9,620 nt of DNA from Flavobacteriaceae bacterium. GTDB taxonomy: Bacteria; Bacteroidota; Bacteroidia; Flavobacteriales; Flavobacteriaceae. How positions within the stretch are numbered: position 1 is the first letter of the stretch; each line of letters begins with the position of its first letter. Shown piece after piece: positions 6,656 to 9,620 of the stretch. The stretch lies in the NCBI GenBank assembly GCA_020347545.1, contig CP070731.1, positions 2,013,047 through 2,022,666 on the forward strand. The letters run 5' to 3'. A program made the position numbers and the translations under genes. The notes below the pieces were generated by a model that was given only the letters and a program-made list of their open reading frames with translations, was not told the DNA's origin and ran no database searches.

Positions 6656-7759
6656 TTAACCTAAAACATCTCTCTGTTTCCTGTAAAAGGAATCAGACTG
6701 AAGTTTGAGAATGTCTTTGGCTTTATTGCGTTTGTATTCGTAGATTTCTTCATCCTCTGCCACATCGTAATAAACTTTTTCATTTAAGGTGGTGTCAGTT
6801 TGCATCACGGCTTCTCGCTGGTTTTTTTGTTGTGAAACCCATACTTTCAAAGTGTCTTCCTGTTCTTCAAATTTCAGGTCGTAGGCCCCTTTAGGTGCCA
6901 TGACTTTGGCAAACACAGGAGCGGTTTCAATGGCCATAAACAGCAAGAGTATGAACATTGACGGTATCACAGGCAACTTGTTCAAGGCACTGATTCTGGC
7001 CATGAGTCCGTCAAAACCATCTATTATAGGCTGACTGTTCATCACCTGACCTTTTTGCTTTTCCCTAAGGTCTTTAAGTGTATTTTCTTTTGCGAGAATC
7101 TTTTCAGCGCTTGATTCTTTGAGGGTTTGTAATTCTTTCAGCTGAGCATCATGTTTTTCTCTTTTTTCTTTATAAACAGGCCCTTTCCCTAGTTTCATAG
7201 TGCCTTTTGTCCCCTCAGCTTCTGAGATATAAGTGTCATAAAGTTCGTTGACTTCTTTCTCTTTAGCATCTACTTTTTCCTGAATTGCAACAATCTCATT
7301 TTCAATACGCTCAATTTCAGGTGTAAATTGTTTTGAAATCTGAACTTGATTGGCAAGTGTCATTTCATTCTTTTGCTCAAGCAATACACGGTCAATTTCT
7401 TTTTCAAAGATTTTAAGCTCAAGAGGTTTCGAAATCACTATGGCTATAATTATGGCGAGTACAATTCTTGGTGAAGCTTGTAATAACTCCTGCCAGAAAT
7501 TATCTCGCTTTTTAATGGTTGAAACAATAAAGCGATCGAGATTGAAGATCAGTAATCCCCATATCAAACCAAAAATAACGGAGAGATAGATATTGTCAAA
7601 TACAGTGAACAAAGCATAGCCACTGGAAATAAATGCCATGACTGCTGTAAAAAATACTGTTCCGCCAATACCTGCATACTTGATTTGTTCAGATTTTGGA
7701 CTTTCCTGAAGTAGATCTGTATCTGCGCCTGAGCACATCCAGAAGAATTCTTTTACCAT
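6656..7759 (-). CDS. DUF4407 domain membrane protein with cytosolic or periplasmic coiled coil
   Basis: This 367-residue integral membrane protein of unknown function spans the DUF4407 domain, starting with the family-typical FFWMCSGAD (residues 5-13). Predicted membrane segments lie at about 30-51, 57-74 (followed by NLDRFIVST) and 97-112 (PRIVLAIIIAIVISKPLEL). A long charged region at 115-240 has heptad-like spacing and reads as a coiled coil (for example EIERIENEIVAIQEKVDAKEKEVNEL, about 148-173, split here only by gaps in hydrophobicity). A fourth hydrophobic segment follows at 264-285 (IPSMFILLLFMAIETAPVF). The tail 290-367 is polar and highly charged. The topology suggests a hairpin-forming stalk between membrane helices 3 and 4. 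There is no signal peptide. It diverges from the FkbM gene across a 173-base gap and precedes the GNAT gene. The family is well recognised; no function can be stated. Confidence 0.85.
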   Translation of the reverse strand: MVKEFFWMCSGADTDLLQESPKSEQIKYAGIGGTVFFTAVMAFISSGYALFTVFDNIYLSVIFGLIWGLLIFNLDRFIVSTIKKRDNFWQELLQASPRIVLAIIIAIVISKPLELKIFEKEIDRVLLEQKNEMTLANQVQISKQFTPEIERIENEIVAIQEKVDAKEKEVNELYDTYISEAEGTKGTMKLGKGPVYKEKREKHDAQLKELQTLKESSAEKILAKENTLKDLREKQKGQVMNSQPIIDGFDGLMARISALNKLPVIPSMFILLLFMAIETAPVFAKVMAPKGAYDLKFEEQEDTLKVWVSQQKNQREAVMQTDTTLNEKVYYDVAEDEEIYEYKRNKAKDILKLQSDSFYRKQRDVLG

Positions 7760-7829
7760 AATAGAGGAGGGTTTAGTTAATGAGAACGTAACAATCCTTC
7801 TATATGTTGCTCAGATATTGTCTTTGTTA

Positions 7830-7855
7830 TGATAAAGTTTTGTTAAATTTTATCA
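7830..7855. promoter_or_regulatory. Hairpin / inverted repeat in the divergent intergenic region
   Basis: The arms TGATAAAGTTT and AAATTTTATCA enclose a TGTT loop. All positions pair except one (G opposite T), which would be a G-U wobble in a plus-strand transcript. It lies between the divergently read DUF4407 and FkbM starts (gap 7760-7932), about 70 bases from one and 77 from the other. No gene ends here, so it is not a simple terminator. It could be an operator shared by both promoters or a 5' UTR hairpin. No convincing TTTG/TAnnTTTG promoter pair was found on either strand of this gap. Confidence 0.4.
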
Positions 7856-7932
7856 AATTTTAGATTTTAACTAACTTCACGCAGAGAGTCAAGATAATTT
7901 ATTGACTGTGAAATTGAAATTGAAAATATGAT

Positions 7933-8703
7933 ATGGGAATAATTCAAAAATTTTTTGGAAGAAAAGTAGAAGCAATTAATAACTATAATCTGGTTGATCC
8001 TGAGTTGATAAAAGAGGTGCTCAATGTTTCCATCGCTTATAATAAATATGGTGCCTATTGTGTTCCTTTGAATAGCCAGCACAGAACGTTGAATCAAAAG
8101 ATTTTAAAAGGAGATGTTTTTGAGCCTGAAACTATTGAATTTATGATCGAAAATGTTGGGAGAGGAGATATTATCCATGCAGGTACTTTTTTTGGGGATT
8201 TTCTTCCGGCCTTGTCAAAAGCATTGGCTGAAGAGAGCCGAGTCTGGGCTTTTGAACCTAATTCTAAAAATCATAGATGCTCGCAAATTACCTTGCTCCT
8301 TAATCATATTTCCAACGTTCACTTGATCAATGCAGGGCTGGGTGAAAAAAAATCAGATGCTGAAATCGAGATTGCAGATTCAAAAGGCAGGGATTTAGGT
8401 GGTTCGTCTAAATTTGTTGATATTCCAGATTCTAAGTTGGTGACCGAGACCACCAGAATGGTTACTATTGATCAAGTTGTTCCAATAAACAGAGATGTTT
8501 CAATTCTGCAATTGGATGTTGAAGCATATGAAGAAATGGCCTTAAAAGGGGCACTCCAAACCATTAAGCGAACCCGACCCATACTCATACTGGAAGATGA
8601 CCACGGTTTGACTAAAACCAGGTGGTTTAAGGAAAATATTTTGTCAATGGGTTACCAGATAAATGGCAGGTTACATTACAACACAGTTGTTTACCCAAAT
8701 TAG
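7933..8703 (+). CDS. FkbM family SAM-dependent methyltransferase
   Basis: This 256-residue protein is predicted to transfer a methyl group from S-adenosylmethionine to an oxygen, typically of a sugar or other secondary metabolite. The Rossmann core starts at GRGDIIHAGTFFGDFLPALSKAL (about 77-98), which carries the SAM-binding glycine region in the form HAGTFFGDF. It continues with VWAFEPNS (104-111, acidic residue contacting the SAM ribose), then LINAGLGEK (131-139) and the FkbM signature SILQLDVEAYEEMALKGA (190-207). The ATG at 7933 is the true start, because the ATG five bases earlier runs into a stop after four codons. It stands alone on the plus strand, with no glycosyltransferase or surface-sugar genes next to it, so the acceptor cannot be guessed. 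A short N-terminal extension (1-60) precedes the fold. The family is firm. Confidence 0.85.
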   Translation: MGIIQKFFGRKVEAINNYNLVDPELIKEVLNVSIAYNKYGAYCVPLNSQHRTLNQKILKGDVFEPETIEFMIENVGRGDIIHAGTFFGDFLPALSKALAEESRVWAFEPNSKNHRCSQITLLLNHISNVHLINAGLGEKKSDAEIEIADSKGRDLGGSSKFVDIPDSKLVTETTRMVTIDQVVPINRDVSILQLDVEAYEEMALKGALQTIKRTRPILILEDDHGLTKTRWFKENILSMGYQINGRLHYNTVVYPN

Positions 8704-8811
8704 AGGCAACACAGTACATACTGACTTTAGAAAGCAGTTAAGAACATTAATTCCTTGTCAATTTTTTTATGGGCTGTGCCAGGGAATCTTTTTTTAAGTA
8801 CGGTTTTTTGA
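8704..8811. other. Convergent intergenic gap, no feature recognised
   Basis: These 108 bases separate the stops of the FkbM gene and the M20 peptidase gene. There are T-runs at about 8762-8768, 8789-8795 and 8804-8809, but no GC-rich stem in front of any of them, so a standard intrinsic terminator cannot be claimed. Confidence 0.5.
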
Positions 8812-9620
8812 TCAATTCTCTTTAAAAAGCTTGGTATAATGGCTGTAGAAAAGAGGTATGGTCTCAATACCCTTTAAATAATTAAAGATCCCGAAATGTT
8901 CATTGGGAGAGTGAATGGCGTCACTGTCCAGTCCAAACCCCATCAAAATAGTCTTACTCTTTAACTCCTTTTCAAATAAAGCCACGATGGGAATACTACC
9001 CCCTGATCTCTGTGGAATGGCAGGAACCCCAAATGTATCTGTGTATGCTTTATTCGCTGCCTGATAACCAATATTATCAATTGGAGTCACATAGGCATGA
9101 CCTCCGTGATGAGGTGTTACTTTTACTTTTACCGCATTAGGAGCGATTTTTTCAAAGTGATCTTTAAATAATTCAGTTATTTCATCAGGGTGCTGATCCG
9201 GAACAAGCCTCATTGAGATCTTAGCATAAGCTTTACTCGCTATTACGGTTTTGGCTCCTTCTCCGGTATAGCCTCCCCAGATACCATTTACGTCAAGCGT
9301 GGGCCTGATGGAATTTCTTTCATTGGTGGCATATCCTTTTTCACCGTACACTTCATCAATTTCGAGTACCTTTTTATAGTTTTCAAGTGAAAATGGGGCT
9401 TTTGCCATTTCTTTTCGTTCTTCCTTGGTTGCTTCGATGACCTTATCATAAAAACCAGGAATGGTGATGTGATTATTTTCATCGTGGAGTGAAGCGATCA
9501 TTTTAGTTAAGATGTTAATCGGATTGGCCACCGCACCTCCGTAAAGCCCTGAATGAAGATCACGATTGGGCCCGGTCACTTCAACTTCAACATAACTCAA
9601 TCCTCTCAGTCCTGTGGTAA
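8812..9620 (-). CDS. M20 family metallo-dipeptidase, C-terminal part cut by right window edge
   Basis: This is the C-terminal 269 codons or so of a zinc dipeptidase of the M20 family (carnosinase/CPG2/DapE relatives). The frame runs through the window edge (TTGLRGLSYVEVEVTGP), so the apparent TTG start at 9600 is an internal codon. The remaining part contains the dimerisation (lid) domain with RDLHSGLYGG, whose His reaches into the partner active site. The catalytic domain then resumes with PQRSGGSIPIV (substrate-binding loop) and the metal-ligand His in DAIHSPNEHF. The N-terminal metal-binding HxD and EE motifs lie outside the window. The typical full length is about 460 residues. It converges on the FkbM gene and is separate from the four-gene block. 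It probably cleaves small cytosolic dipeptides; the exact specificity cannot be read from this half. Confidence 0.9.
   Translation of the reverse strand, partial: TTGLRGLSYVEVEVTGPNRDLHSGLYGGAVANPINILTKMIASLHDENNHITIPGFYDKVIEATKEERKEMAKAPFSLENYKKVLEIDEVYGEKGYATNERNSIRPTLDVNGIWGGYTGEGAKTVIASKAYAKISMRLVPDQHPDEITELFKDHFEKIAPNAVKVKVTPHHGGHAYVTPIDNIGYQAANKAYTDTFGVPAIPQRSGGSIPIVALFEKELKSKTILMGFGLDSDAIHSPNEHFGIFNYLKGIETIPLFYSHYTKLFKEN

Noticed and set aside
7928..7942. ATG at 7928 as start of the FkbM gene
   Set aside because: It reaches a stop after four codons; the ATG at 7933 opens the long frame.
8704..8811. Intrinsic terminator between the convergent FkbM and M20 genes
   Set aside because: T-runs are present but no stable stem precedes them on either strand.

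Overview
The window looks like the chromosome of a Bacteroidota species, most likely a member of the Flavobacteriaceae. The evidence is an AT-leaning composition, weak or absent Shine-Dalgarno sequences, a DUF4407 membrane protein, a small PepSY-type membrane protein remnant, and the style of the M20 and M24 peptidases. No rRNA, tRNA, CRISPR array, insertion sequence or complete mobile element was seen.

Layout, left to right. Positions 1-266 (+) hold the C-terminal end of an M24 Xaa-Pro aminopeptidase cut by the window edge. Positions 303-5815 (-) hold a tight four-gene block that reads leftwards with gaps of 9, 3 and 11 bases. Its first gene is an ornithine-cyclodeaminase-family reductase (4856-5815). 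It is followed by a proline-racemase-family trans-3-hydroxy-L-proline dehydratase (3785-4846), then a 1011-residue fusion of a small-molecule kinase, an M23 metallopeptidase domain and a class III PLP phospho-lyase (746-3781), and last a small exported NTF2-like protein (303-734). Upstream lie a 58-codon remnant of a PepSY-associated membrane protein (5927-6100), a GNAT acetyltransferase (6101-6601) and a DUF4407 coiled-coil membrane protein (6656-7759), all on the minus strand. A divergent intergenic region with a clean hairpin leads to an FkbM-type methyltransferase (7933-8703, +). An M20 dipeptidase runs off the right edge (8812-9620, -).

The most interesting part is the four-gene block. 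The dehydratase carries the Cys/Thr catalytic pair of trans-3-hydroxyproline dehydratases (C106/T273) rather than the Cys/Cys pair of racemases and epimerases. The adjacent reductase family is the known partner that turns the product, delta-1-pyrroline-2-carboxylate, into L-proline. The fusion protein joins a kinase of the hydroxylysine-kinase (HYKK) group to a lyase of the ethanolamine-phosphate/5-phosphohydroxylysine phospho-lyase group. Together these suggest a pathway for post-translationally modified amino acids found together in collagen-like proteins (3-hydroxyproline and 5-hydroxylysine). Xaa-Pro aminopeptidase and dipeptidase genes lie on either side. The hydroxylysine step is an inference: ethanolamine is the main competing substrate for the fusion enzyme.
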